Source of the DNA: Chelatococcus sp.
GTDB taxonomy: Bacteria > Pseudomonadota > Alphaproteobacteria > Rhizobiales > Beijerinckiaceae
Assembly: GCA_003248805.1 (NCBI GenBank)
Contig: QFQY01000006.1
Span: 43,094-107,093 of the forward strand
Length of the DNA stretch: 64,000 bases
Direction of reading: 5' to 3'
Part shown: positions 1 to 10,184 of the stretch, piece by piece
How the letters are laid out: each line of letters begins with the position of its first letter
Position numbering within the stretch: position 1 is the first letter of the stretch
Translations under genes and position numbers: made by a program
Notes under the pieces: model-generated
What the model saw: only the letters and a program-made list of their open reading frames with translations
What the model was told of the DNA's origin: nothing
Databases searched by the model: none

Positions 1-357
1 GCCGTTGGCCGTCGAGAGGCGCATGGTGTAGTCGGCCGGGCCGAGCTTGAGGCCGAGCGCCCGCGCATCCGCCGCCGTCAGCGCCACGAGCGAGGCGCCC
101 GTGTCCACCATCATCCGGACCCGGAAACCGTCGACCCCGGGGTGGACGATGAAGTGTCCGCTGTAGTCCGCCGCCACGGTCAGCGTCGGCGGCTGCGTCG
201 AGGCGGACTCGGCGGCTCGGGACGAGGATGCCGGGCTTCCGAGCGACGCCGCGCTCGGCATCTCTTCTCGGCCGGCGAGGCGCTGGACCTGATAGACCGC
301 CACGAACGACACCGAGACAACCGCGCCGAGCGCCCAGATCAGCGGTCTTTGCGTCAT
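1..357 (-). CDS. Retropepsin-like (clan AA) aspartic protease, C-terminus beyond window
   Basis: The ATG is at 357 and the frame stays open to the window edge, so 119 residues are visible and the C-terminus is missing. The N-terminus is a short basic stretch followed by a hydrophobic segment (about residues 5-18), which looks like a signal anchor. A Ser/Ala-rich linker follows, then the protease domain. The catalytic motif V-D-T-G-A-S has its Asp near residue 85, and the downstream L-T-A-A-D-A-R-A-L-G-L pattern is usual for the TIGR02281 type of membrane-anchored bacterial retropepsins. Such proteins act as dimers with one Asp per chain. The substrate is unknown. Nothing nearby on the same strand suggests a pathway partner. 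Confidence 0.8.
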   Translation of the reverse strand, partial: MTQRPLIWALGAVVSVSFVAVYQVQRLAGREEMPSAASLGSPASSSRAAESASTQPPTLTVAADYSGHFIVHPGVDGFRVRMMVDTGASLVALTAADARALGLKLGPADYTMRLSTANG

Positions 358-505
358 GTGCGGCATCGCCTCCTGCGGTGATCCGGCGAAGCATCTCCTC
401 CTCATCGCTCAGGAAGCGTGAAGCGGATCGTTCGAATCGCAGCTTTCGGCGCCATCCTCTTCCGAAAGGCGGGCGCAGCCTTAACGAGGGCTTGCCCGCC
501 GATCT

Positions 506-1414
506 TCAGAGAAAGCTGCCGGCGACCAGCGCCTCGACCTCGTCCTTCCAGGGAATGCTGGGCTGCGCGCCGGCCCTGGTGCAGGCGAGCGAGCCGGCGG
601 CCAGACCGCGCTGCAAGGCGCCCGAAAAGCCGAAACCCGCATGGAGTGCGGCGGCGAAGGCCCCGGCGAAGCTGTCCCCCGCCGCGACCGTATCGACGAC
701 CTCGACCAGAGGCGCCTCCAGCCTGCGCCTGACGCCGCCGTGCCAGCCGACCGCTCCCTGCGCGCCGAGCGTCGCGACGCAGGCGACGCCACGCTCGGCA
801 TCGACCCGCCGGGCGATCGCGTCAGGGTCGCTCTCGCTCCAGCCCAGCGCAGCCGCGAGCTCCTGCGCCTCATGCTCGTTGACCATCAGGACGTCGACGA
901 GGGCCAGCAGAGCCGGGTCCGGAGCGCCCGCCGGCGCGAGATTGAGGAGCACGCGCCCGCCCGCCTCCTTCATCTGCCGCGCCGCCGCCAGGCACTCCCT
1001 CTCGGGCACCTCGCGCTGGATCATCAGCAGGTCGCGCTCGCCGAGCGCCATCGTCTGCAGGGCCTGCGCGCTCGCCAGCGCATTCGCGCCGGAGGCCACG
1101 ACGATCTGGTTCGCGCCGCTATCGTCGACGGCGATGAAGGCCGCGCCGGTCGGCGCCTCGACCCGCGCGACGCGGGAGAGATCGACGCCGTCTGACAGGA
1201 GCAGCGACAGCGCGATGTCGGCGAAGGCGTCCTGTCCGACCGCTCCGACGAAGGCGACATCCGCGCCCGCGCGCCTCGCTGCCAGCGCCTGGTTGGCGCC
1301 CTTGCCCCCCGGATGGAGCACATAGCCTGGCCCGAGCACCGTCTCGCCCGGCGCCGGAAGCCGCTCGACCCGGGTGACGAGGTCGAGATTCACGGAGCCG
1401 AAGACGACGATCAC
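506..1414 (-). CDS. Ribokinase-like PfkB-family sugar kinase
   Basis: A 302-residue cytoplasmic kinase expected to phosphorylate a sugar or sugar acid with ATP. The N-terminus has the ribokinase pattern G-S-V-N-L-D followed by H-P-G-G-K-G-A-N-Q-A, the sugar-binding lid region. Near the C-terminus V-A-A-G-D-S-F carries the catalytic Asp of the PfkB anion-hole motif (usual form T-G-A-G-D). The start is GTG at 1414, overlapping the dgoK stop as GTGA, so the two kinases are translationally coupled. Length fits ribokinases (about 300 residues). The usual ribose context (rbsD or an ABC transporter) is absent, and the dgoK partner suggests a substrate in hexonate or pentose breakdown, so I give no symbol. 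Confidence 0.88.
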   Translation of the reverse strand: MIVVFGSVNLDLVTRVERLPAPGETVLGPGYVLHPGGKGANQALAARRAGADVAFVGAVGQDAFADIALSLLLSDGVDLSRVARVEAPTGAAFIAVDDSGANQIVVASGANALASAQALQTMALGERDLLMIQREVPERECLAAARQMKEAGGRVLLNLAPAGAPDPALLALVDVLMVNEHEAQELAAALGWSESDPDAIARRVDAERGVACVATLGAQGAVGWHGGVRRRLEAPLVEVVDTVAAGDSFAGAFAAALHAGFGFSGALQRGLAAGSLACTRAGAQPSIPWKDEVEALVAGSFL

Positions 1415-2307
1415 GGCGAAACCCCGGCGGAGAGCCGCAGCACGCCGGCGACGAAGGCGGCCTCGGGCGTAGTGACCGCCCCTTCCAGCCCGGCGGCTGC
1501 GAGCGCGGCGCCATAACCCTCGGCCATGACGCCATCCGCGACGAGATGGATGCGGCTCGGCCGGCCGAAGAGCGCGAACGCCCCGGCGATCTCCTGCGCG
1601 ATCAGCAGCGAGGAGAGATAGGGCCCCACCGCACCGGGCGGCAGGCGCCCGGCCAGCACCTCGGTGCGCGCGAGGAAGGCCGAGTTGAGAACGCCCCCCG
1701 GCCGGCCCGCGGCGCGATGGCCGCGCTCGCGGCCGAGCGCGGCGTCTCCGGCCGCCGGCTCTTCCGCCAGCCGCGCCAGGATCGAGTCGTTGCGGAGCAG
1801 GCCGTAGACCTCCCCGGTCATGAAGCTCGCGAAGCCGGTGATGCGCCCGCCCTCGACCCGCGCCCATTTCGAATGCGTTCCCGGCAGGCAGGCGACGCCG
1901 TCCTCGAGCCCGAGGCCGACGATCAGGGTCTCCTCGCCGCGCATCACGTCGAAGCCATCGGCGTCGCAGCTCAGTCCGGGGAGGATGGTCGCGCGCGTCC
2001 CGGTGGACAGCGCCACGTCCAGACCCGCCGCCGCGATGTCCTCCGGCGCGGCGGGACAGCGGACGTAGGGCGCCTCGATCCAGCCGTTGCGGCTGCCGAC
2101 CATGCCGGCGAGCAGGATCGCGGCGTCGGGCCGGGCGCGGCGGAAATCGCCGGCCAGAGCCGCGAAGGCATCGGGGTAGCCGCCGGGCGGGACGGACTGG
2201 ATGCCGGTATCGGAGAGACGGCGGTCGAGAACGGTTCCGTCCTCGCCGATCAGGAAGGCGCGGGCCCGGGTCGTGCCCCAGTCGAGCGCGATCAGCGGGC
2301 GCGGCAC
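1411..2307 (-). CDS. dgoK: 2-dehydro-3-deoxygalactonokinase
   Basis: A 298-residue DgoK-family kinase that converts 2-keto-3-deoxy-D-galactonate plus ATP into the 6-phosphate in the De Ley-Doudoroff galactonate pathway. The N-terminal L-D-W-G-T-T-R phosphate-binding loop, the G-M-V-G-S-R-N-G-W segment and the L-P-G-T-H-S-K-W motif are characteristic of the family. The start is GTG at 2307. It is the first gene of a two-gene unit with the ribokinase-like kinase, and the aldose epimerase at 2550 reads the other way. The expected partner, KDPGal aldolase (dgoA), is not next to it, so the aldolase step must be encoded elsewhere or the pathway differs here. Confidence 0.9.
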   Translation of the reverse strand: MPRPLIALDWGTTRARAFLIGEDGTVLDRRLSDTGIQSVPPGGYPDAFAALAGDFRRARPDAAILLAGMVGSRNGWIEAPYVRCPAAPEDIAAAGLDVALSTGTRATILPGLSCDADGFDVMRGEETLIVGLGLEDGVACLPGTHSKWARVEGGRITGFASFMTGEVYGLLRNDSILARLAEEPAAGDAALGRERGHRAAGRPGGVLNSAFLARTEVLAGRLPPGAVGPYLSSLLIAQEIAGAFALFGRPSRIHLVADGVMAEGYGAALAAAGLEGAVTTPEAAFVAGVLRLSAGVSP

Positions 2308-2549
2308 GACCGGCCCCCTATCGTCGTGGAGAGCCCGGCATGCTTACGCAGAGGCCAACCGTTCGTCACATCGTTTCTCCCGTCGACTTCCAGAGACGGA
2401 CTCACCGATCGGATCCGCTCAGGCCCGTGCGTCGCGCGCACATTCTTTTCTTCCGCTTAGAGCATGAACCGCCGCGCTGGAAACCCCGGCGCCGCCGCTT
2501 GCGAGCGCAATGGCTTGCAGCCATAGCTCGGACTCGAACGGAGGTCGCG

Positions 2550-3443
2550 ATGCTTATCCTGGACGCCGGCCCGATCAGGGCCTCCATCGTGCCCGAGGCG
2601 GGCGGTATCGTCACCGCGCTCGACTGGACGGCACCGGACGGCCGCCGGCACGGCGTGCTGCATTCGCCGCACGGCGCGCTGCCGTCCACGGCCGCTCCCA
2701 ACCTGTTCGGGAGCTGGGCGATGCTGCCCTTCGCCAACCGGGCCTTCGGAGGCGTCGTCGACGACGGCGAGCGGCGCTTCGCGGTTCCCGACAACAATCC
2801 GCGCGGCGGCGGCAACATCCACGGCTTCGGCTGGCAATCCGCCTGGACCGTCCTGTCCTCGACCTCCGACCGTGCCGTGCTGGAACACCGCCGAAGCGAG
2901 GGGCCGGACCCGTATCGCTATCGCGCCACGCAGGAACTCGCCGTCGACGCGGGCGGCCTGAGCATCCGGCTCGCCATCGTCAACGAGGCGGAGGAGACCT
3001 TGCCCTATGGCATCGGCCATCATCCCTGGTTTCCCTGCGCCGCCGATACGCGCCTGCGCCTACAGGCCGAGGGCGCGCTGGTCTTCGGCGAGGCCTTTCG
3101 CGCGACGGGGCAGACCCGCTTCGACGACGGCGGTCCCTACGTCGAAGGCCCGGTCTTCGCGACCGGCCGCGAAACCGCCTGGAGCTTCCTCGGCTGGGAC
3201 GGCACGGCGCGGATCGAGACGCCTTCGACCGGGCTCGCGATCACGCTCACGGCGAGCGAGACGCTGCGCTGCCCCGTGGTCTGGGCGCCGCCAGGCGCGG
3301 ATTTCCTCTGTGTCGAGCCGCAGAGCCACGTCATCGGCTCGCCGAGCGAGCGGGCCGCACGCGAGGCGGTGCCGCTCAGGCGGCTCGCGCCGGGCGAAGC
3401 GCTGGAAGGCTGGCTGAGGATCGCGCCGGACGCGCTGGCCTGA
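2550..3443 (+). CDS. Aldose 1-epimerase (galactose mutarotase family)
   Basis: A 297-residue enzyme expected to interconvert alpha and beta anomers of aldoses in the cytoplasm. The start is ATG at 2550, with GGAG seven bases upstream; the open frame extends further 5' without a ribosome site. Family landmarks are the N-I-H-G-F-G-W segment near residue 90, the G-I-G-H-H-P-W-F motif near 155 holding the catalytic His, and C-V-E-P-Q-S-H near 255 with the likely catalytic Glu. It is divergent from dgoK, and together they suggest a galactose/galactonate-type sugar locus. The exact aldose cannot be told from the sequence. Confidence 0.88.
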   Translation: MLILDAGPIRASIVPEAGGIVTALDWTAPDGRRHGVLHSPHGALPSTAAPNLFGSWAMLPFANRAFGGVVDDGERRFAVPDNNPRGGGNIHGFGWQSAWTVLSSTSDRAVLEHRRSEGPDPYRYRATQELAVDAGGLSIRLAIVNEAEETLPYGIGHHPWFPCAADTRLRLQAEGALVFGEAFRATGQTRFDDGGPYVEGPVFATGRETAWSFLGWDGTARIETPSTGLAITLTASETLRCPVVWAPPGADFLCVEPQSHVIGSPSERAAREAVPLRRLAPGEALEGWLRIAPDALA

Positions 3444-3464
3444 CCCGCCCGGCTCGTGTCAGGC
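3438..3464. terminator. Bidirectional hairpin between convergent genes
   Basis: A perfect 7-bp inverted repeat (GCCTGAC / GTCAGGC) spans the stop codons of the epimerase and the merR gene, which converge 15 bases apart. There is no T-tract, so factor-independent termination is uncertain. Its position between convergent stops is the main argument. Confidence 0.4.
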
Positions 3465-3914
3465 GGCCGCCCCATGCGGCGCGCTGCAATGGGAGTGATC
3501 CGCCAGCGCCTCGATGACCGCGCAGTCGCAGGCGGCGACGCCGCCGGAGCAGGCCGCCGCAATACGGCCGAGTTCCTGCTCGAGCGAGCGCAGCCTGGCG
3601 ATCTTGTGGCGGACATCATCGAGATGCGCGACGGCGATCGCATGGGCCTCGTCGCAGGCGAGGCTCGGGCTGTCGGAGAGCTTCAGCAGCGTGCGGATGC
3701 TGTCGACCGAGAAGCCGAGATCGCGCGCATGCTTGATGAAGGCGAGGCGCTCGACATGCCGTCCGCCATAGCGGCGCTGGTTGCCCTCGCTGCGTTCCGG
3801 CGGCGGCAGCAGCCCGACCTGCTCGTAATAACGGATCGTCTCGACCTTCACGCCGGTGCGATCGGCCAGGGCGCCGATGGGCATGACGCGCTCGAGTCCC
3901 GCGCTGCTCTTCAT
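3459..3914 (-). CDS. MerR-family Cd/Pb/Zn-responsive regulator (CadR/PbrR-like)
   Basis: A 151-residue metal sensor. An N-terminal winged helix-turn-helix (A-D-R-T-G-V-K-V-E-T-I-R-Y-Y-E) is followed by the long dimerisation helix and a C-terminal metal loop. Cysteines sit at 87, 122, 129, 131 and 143, with His near the end. Counted from the internal Met at 11 they become 77, 112 and 119, the positions of the metal-binding Cys in CadR. I kept the upstream ATG because it has a better ribosome site (GGGAG, about nine bases away), but the internal start is possible. The gene is divergent from the P-type ATPase at 4007, the normal arrangement for a MerR activator and its efflux target. Confidence 0.9.
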   Translation of the reverse strand: MKSSAGLERVMPIGALADRTGVKVETIRYYEQVGLLPPPERSEGNQRRYGGRHVERLAFIKHARDLGFSVDSIRTLLKLSDSPSLACDEAHAIAVAHLDDVRHKIARLRSLEQELGRIAAACSGGVAACDCAVIEALADHSHCSAPHGAAA

Positions 3915-3940
3915 GATATCGGTCTCCCGCGATTTTCCGC

Positions 3941-3971
3941 TTGAACCTCTAGCGACTTCAGCTTGTAGGTA
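3941..3971 (+). promoter_or_regulatory. MerR-type promoter/operator with 19-bp spacer
   Basis: The -35 is TTGAAC (3941-3946), then exactly 19 bases, then TAGGTA (3966-3971) as a weak -10. The spacer carries an imperfect dyad, CTCTAG..ACTTCAG, resembling the PbrR/ZntR/CadR operators. A spacer lengthened to 19-20 bp, corrected by DNA distortion when metal binds, is the hallmark of MerR-controlled promoters. It lies in the 92-bp gap and reads into the ATPase. Confidence 0.75.
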
Positions 3972-4006
3972 GGAGGTCTTCCGGCGCGATCAAGCGGAGA
4001 CGCCCC

Positions 4007-6307
<2,301 letters not shown>

Positions 6308-6320
6308 GGGGACTGCGCCG

Positions 6321-6944
6321 ATGACCGGGATGGAGACCGCCAGCTACCTGATGGTGCTGGTCTATCTCGTCAGCTTCCTGTCGATGAGCGCGATCCTGGC
6401 GCGAGAAGCAGGCCGGCCGATCCAGCTCTTCGGCTCGGGCGAGGCAGGGCAGCGGCTTCCCGCGCTGCTTTTCCGGATCGGCTTCGCGGGCGCCGCGCTG
6501 TGGCCGCTCCTGCTCGCCGCCTTCGGCCATCCGGTGGCGGGCGACCCCGTCACCGCCGCGCTCGACGGCCCATGGCTCGACGCGCTCGGCCACCTGCTCA
6601 TCGTCGCCGGCGCCTGCCTCGCCATTCTGGCGCAGCGCTTCATGGGCACGTCCTGGCGGATCGGCGCCGCCGAGGGCGCGGTCGGCCCCCTCGTCGAGGG
6701 CGGCCCCTTCGCCGTCTCGCGCAATCCCGTCTTTCTCGGCCAGGCCATCCTCTTCGCCGGTCTCTTCCTCGTTCTCCCGAGCCTGGCTCAAGCCGCTTTG
6801 ACCCTGGCTATCCTGCTGGCGATCCGGATGCAGGTCGAAATCGAGGAGCGGGTGCTCGCAAGCTCCCTCGGAGAGCCCTACCGCGACTACCGGGCGCGCG
6901 TGCGCCGCTGGCTCGGGGCGAAGAAACGGGCTCGTCCGGCATAG
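6321..6944 (+). CDS. Integral-membrane methyltransferase of the isoprenylcysteine/PEMT type
   Basis: A 207-residue protein with about five hydrophobic segments and the C-terminal ICMT/PEMT-like signature. It has G-P-x-x-x-x-G-P-F-A-V-S-R-N-P-V-F-L-G near residue 130, then E-I-E-E-R-V-L..-Y-R-D-Y near 185, which bind S-adenosylmethionine in this superfamily. Bacterial members methylate lipids or small molecules, and the substrate here is unknown. It begins 13 bases after the ATPase stop and so is probably cotranscribed with it under the metal-responsive promoter. A role in metal tolerance is inference from that position only. Confidence 0.82.
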   Translation: MTGMETASYLMVLVYLVSFLSMSAILAREAGRPIQLFGSGEAGQRLPALLFRIGFAGAALWPLLLAAFGHPVAGDPVTAALDGPWLDALGHLLIVAGACLAILAQRFMGTSWRIGAAEGAVGPLVEGGPFAVSRNPVFLGQAILFAGLFLVLPSLAQAALTLAILLAIRMQVEIEERVLASSLGEPYRDYRARVRRWLGAKKRARPA

Positions 6945-6995
6945 ATGCAAATCGTTCGCAATAGCATTGACAGGTCGCTTCGACGCCCCTAGCCT
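6945..6995 (+). promoter_or_regulatory. Mur/Fur-like box and sigma70-type promoter of mntH
   Basis: Directly after the methyltransferase stop lies a dyad TGCAAA-TCG-TTCGCA (6946-6960), followed by ATAGCATTGACA. This resembles the GCAAAT-type boxes bound by the manganese regulator Mur (Fur family) in alphaproteobacteria. TTGACA (6967-6972), a 17-bp spacer and TAGCCT (6990-6995) form a plausible promoter, so the box would overlap the -35 and repress when Mn is sufficient. Confidence 0.6.
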
Positions 6996-7027
6996 TTGTT
7001 GCGAACAGGTTGCAAAAGCAGGTCGAT

Positions 7028-8368
7028 ATGTCCGTGGTGCCCGAATCCCCAGAAGGCGGCTGGCGCCGCGGCCGTGGCGAGCCTTCCCTGCTCGATGTCT
7101 TTCGTTCGATCTCGGTCGCGCCGGGCGCCACGCCATGGCGCCGGTTCCTGGCCTTCTTCGGCCCCGGCTATCTCGTCGCGGTCGGCTATATGGACCCCGG
7201 CAACTGGGCGACCTCGCTCGCGGGTGGCGCGCAGTTCGGCTACACGCTGCTCGTCGTCGCGCTGATCTCCAACATCATGGCGATCGTGCTGCAATCGCTG
7301 TGCGCGCGCCTCGCGATCGCCACCGGCCGCGACCTCGCTCAGGCCTGCCGCGATTCCTATCCGCCCATCGTGGCCGGTCCGCTGTGGCTCCTGGCGGAGC
7401 TCGCCATCTGCGCGACCGACCTCGCCGAGGTGATCGGCACCGCGATCGCGCTCAACCTGCTCTTCGGCGTGCCACTCGAGATCGGGGTTCTGATCACGGC
7501 GCTCGACGTCTTCCTGATCCTCTGGCTCCAGACCAAGGGTTTCCGCTGGATCGAGGCGTTCATCATCACCCTGCTCGGCGTGATCGCGCTGTGCTTCGGC
7601 ATCCAGATCGCGCTCGCCGATCCGAACTGGGGCGATGTCATCCGCGGCTTCGCGCCGACGACGGAGATCGTGACCAACCCGAACATGCTGTTCATCGCGC
7701 TCGGCATCATCGGCGCTACGGTGATGCCGCATAATCTCTACCTGCACTCCGGCATCGTGCAGACGCGCGCCTATGGAGACAGCGTGCCGGAGAAGCGCGA
7801 AGCGCTCAAATTCGCGACGATCGACTCCACCGTGGCCCTGATGTTCGCGCTCACGGTGAACGCCTCGATCCTGATCCTCGCCGCCGCGACCTTCCACAAG
7901 TCGGGCCAGACCGGGGTCGAGGAGCTCGGCCGGGCGCATGAGCTGCTGGCGCCGCTGCTCGGGGCCTCGATCGCGCCCAGCCTCTTTGCCATCGCGCTGC
8001 TATGCTGCGGCCTGAACTCGACGGTCACCGCCACCATGGCGGGCCAGATCGTCATGGAAGGCTTCCTGAACATCCGGCTGCCGGCCTGGCTGCGCCGGCT
8101 CGTGACCCGCGGCGTCGCCATCATTCCCGCCATCGTCGTGACGATACTCTACGGCGAATCCCAGACGGCCAAGCTGCTCATCCTGAGCCAGGTCGTGCTC
8201 AGCCTGCAGTTGCCGTTCGCGGTGGTACCGCTGGTGATGTTCACCGCCTCGCGCCGCAAGATGGGCGAGCTGACGGCGCCGCGCTGGCTGAGCATCTTCG
8301 CCGGCGTCGTCGCGGCGATCATCATCGTGCTCAACATCAAGCTGCTCTACGACTTCGCCTTCGGCTGA
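7028..8368 (+). CDS. mntH: Nramp-family divalent metal (Mn2+) transporter
   Basis: A 446-residue proton-coupled metal importer with about 11 membrane helices. The helix-1 signature [16 protein letters not shown] contains the D-P-G-N metal-binding loop, and helix 6 has the conserved M-P-H-N motif ([11 protein letters not shown]). I chose the ATG at 7028; a TTG at 7010 in frame would add six residues. The promoter and Mur-like box lie just upstream. It follows the metal-efflux genes but has its own promoter, so the region pairs toxic-metal export with Mn import. The 3' end overlaps the convergent EamA gene by 22 bp. Confidence 0.93.
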   Translation: MSVVPESPEGGWRRGRGEPSLLDVFRSISVAPGATPWRRFLAFFGPGYLVAVGYMDPGNWATSLAGGAQFGYTLLVVALISNIMAIVLQSLCARLAIATGRDLAQACRDSYPPIVAGPLWLLAELAICATDLAEVIGTAIALNLLFGVPLEIGVLITALDVFLILWLQTKGFRWIEAFIITLLGVIALCFGIQIALADPNWGDVIRGFAPTTEIVTNPNMLFIALGIIGATVMPHNLYLHSGIVQTRAYGDSVPEKREALKFATIDSTVALMFALTVNASILILAAATFHKSGQTGVEELGRAHELLAPLLGASIAPSLFAIALLCCGLNSTVTATMAGQIVMEGFLNIRLPAWLRRLVTRGVAIIPAIVVTILYGESQTAKLLILSQVVLSLQLPFAVVPLVMFTASRRKMGELTAPRWLSIFAGVVAAIIIVLNIKLLYDFAFG

Positions 8369-9318
8369 ACGCCCCCGGCCCGGACCGGCCGGTTCAGCAC
8401 GACGGCGATGCCCGCGAGCACGATCGCCATGCCGACGAGCGAGAGAGCGGCCGGCGCCTCATCGCGCACCAGCCAGCCGAGCAGGATGCCGACCACCGGG
8501 TTCACATAGGCGAAGGTGGAGGCGATGGCGGGCCCGAAGCTGCGGGTGACCTTGATGAAGGAGGTCATGCCGATGACCGAGCCGAAGACGACGAGGAAGG
8601 CGAAGGCGCCCAACTGCACCAGACTCGCCCCGTGCGGCAGCGGCGCATGCTCGATCAGCATCGGCGGCGTCAGCACCGTAGCGGCCGCGACGAGCTGGTA
8701 GACGGCGATCCAGCCGGGCTCGGCGCGGCCAGAGAGAGGGCGCTGCAGAAGCGTCCCGAACGACCATGTCAGGCCGGCTCCGGCCAGCATCAGGACGGTC
8801 ACCGGCGCATAGCCGGGGTCGAGCATGCCGGCATCGCTGGTCAGGAGCGGCGGCACCACCACGAGAACGAGCCCGGCGAGCCCGACCAGCAGGCCCGCCA
8901 TGAGCTGTCGCGAGGGCCGCGCGCCGCTCATGAACAGATCGAGCAGACTGCTCCAGAGCGGAATCGCGCCCAGCGCCATGACGATGAAGCTGGAGGCGGC
9001 GTGGCGCGAAGCGACGGTCGCGAGCCCGTTGCCAGCCACCCACATCATGATCCCGGAGGCCGCGCAGAAGAAGAGATCGCGATGCGAAAGGCGCGGCGGC
9101 GGGCCCAGGCGCAGCAGCATGAGCCCGGCGAGCAAGGCTGCCGCCAGCCACATCCGCGAGCTCTGCAACTGGAGGGTCGTGATCGTGGCGGGGCCCGTCA
9201 GGCACAGCTTCACGGCCAGATAGGCCGCGCCCCAGACGATGTAGATGACCAGGAGATGGCCATAGGCCGCTGGCGGGACCGGCCGGCCTGCGGCCGGCGC
9301 AGCATCGTGGGAGCTCAT
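8347..9318 (-). CDS. EamA-domain drug/metabolite transporter (DMT superfamily)
   Basis: A 323-residue inner-membrane protein with two EamA repeats of five helices each, giving about ten membrane segments. The first repeat begins with [14 protein letters not shown], the usual DMT pattern, and the second repeat ends in the P-V-V-G-I-L-L-G-W region. Members export amino acids, metabolites or drugs, and the substrate cannot be predicted. It is 33 bases downstream of the racemase-family gene on the same strand and is probably the last gene of the dadA unit. An amino-acid-related export role is therefore plausible but unproven. Confidence 0.87.
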   Translation of the reverse strand: MSSHDAAPAAGRPVPPAAYGHLLVIYIVWGAAYLAVKLCLTGPATITTLQLQSSRMWLAAALLAGLMLLRLGPPPRLSHRDLFFCAASGIMMWVAGNGLATVASRHAASSFIVMALGAIPLWSSLLDLFMSGARPSRQLMAGLLVGLAGLVLVVVPPLLTSDAGMLDPGYAPVTVLMLAGAGLTWSFGTLLQRPLSGRAEPGWIAVYQLVAAATVLTPPMLIEHAPLPHGASLVQLGAFAFLVVFGSVIGMTSFIKVTRSFGPAIASTFAYVNPVVGILLGWLVRDEAPAALSLVGMAIVLAGIAVVLNRPVRAGGVQPKAKS

Positions 9319-9351
9319 CGATTCGTCTTTCGCGACGCGGGATGCGTCGGG

Positions 9352-10167
9352 TTATCCCGCGATGCCGCGTTCGAAAAGCCGGCCGGCTTCCGGCATGGCG
9401 TCATCGACGCCGGCGAGGCGGAGGCCATGCCAGGCCATGGCATGGTTGCTCGACGTGACGGGAATGCCGATCCGCGCCTCGAGCCGGGTCACGGCCTCCG
9501 CGACACGAAGGCTGGTACAGGAGACGAAGATCGCCTCCACGCCCGGCTGCTCGGCCAGCTTCTCGGCGGCGGCCTCGATCGAGGGCACCGAGATCAGCGC
9601 GGCCTCACGGTCGTCCGGCCTGTCGAAGGTGGCATAGGCGGCGACGCCGACGTCCCGCGACTGGAAATAGCGTGCGAGATTGGCGTTGATCGCCGGCGAA
9701 TAGGGCGTCAGCAAGCCGATCCGGCCGACATTCAGCGTCGCGAAGGCGGCCAGCGCGCCCGTTACCGGCGTGGTGCAGGCGATGCCGGGGCGGGCCTTGC
9801 GGATCTCGCCGAAGACATGGTCCTCGCCCAAAGTCATCGTCGCCGAGGTGCAGCCGAAGGCGACGACGTCGAGCGGCAGGCCGGGCATGATCAGCTCGGT
9901 GCAGGGCGCGATGCGCGGACCGATGGCGCGCAGGGTCTCGGGCGTGATCTCGGCGTCGTTGAAGAGCCTGGCCTCGTAGAAGGCGACGCCCGGCATGCGG
10001 ATCAGCGAGCGGTACTCGTATTCCAGCGTCTGGTCAGTGGCGAGGACCACGAGCCCGATCGCGGCGCGCGCGCCGATCGGCGCCGCGAGCGTCGAGGGCA
10101 TCACGCCGAGATCGACCGGCATGGCCCCGGAGGCGGGGGCGGCGGCAGGCGAAGCGGCTGCGGACAT
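9352..10167 (-). CDS. Asp/Glu racemase superfamily enzyme (maleate isomerase-like)
   Basis: A 271-residue cytoplasmic enzyme. The fold family uses two cysteines facing each other across the active site, and both are present: F-G-C-T-S-A-T (Cys106) and V-S-C-T-S-L-R (Cys217). The segment around the first Cys resembles maleate isomerase and arylmalonate decarboxylase relatives more than true MurI. The start is ATG at 10167, 17 bases after the dadA stop, so they are probably cotranscribed. Next to a D-amino-acid dehydrogenase, a racemase making the D-substrate is a natural reading, but an isomerase or decarboxylase activity is equally possible. Confidence 0.82.
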   Translation of the reverse strand: MSAAASPAAAPASGAMPVDLGVMPSTLAAPIGARAAIGLVVLATDQTLEYEYRSLIRMPGVAFYEARLFNDAEITPETLRAIGPRIAPCTELIMPGLPLDVVAFGCTSATMTLGEDHVFGEIRKARPGIACTTPVTGALAAFATLNVGRIGLLTPYSPAINANLARYFQSRDVGVAAYATFDRPDDREAALISVPSIEAAAEKLAEQPGVEAIFVSCTSLRVAEAVTRLEARIGIPVTSSNHAMAWHGLRLAGVDDAMPEAGRLFERGIAG

Positions 10168-10184
10168 GGCGCGGACTTTCGCGT

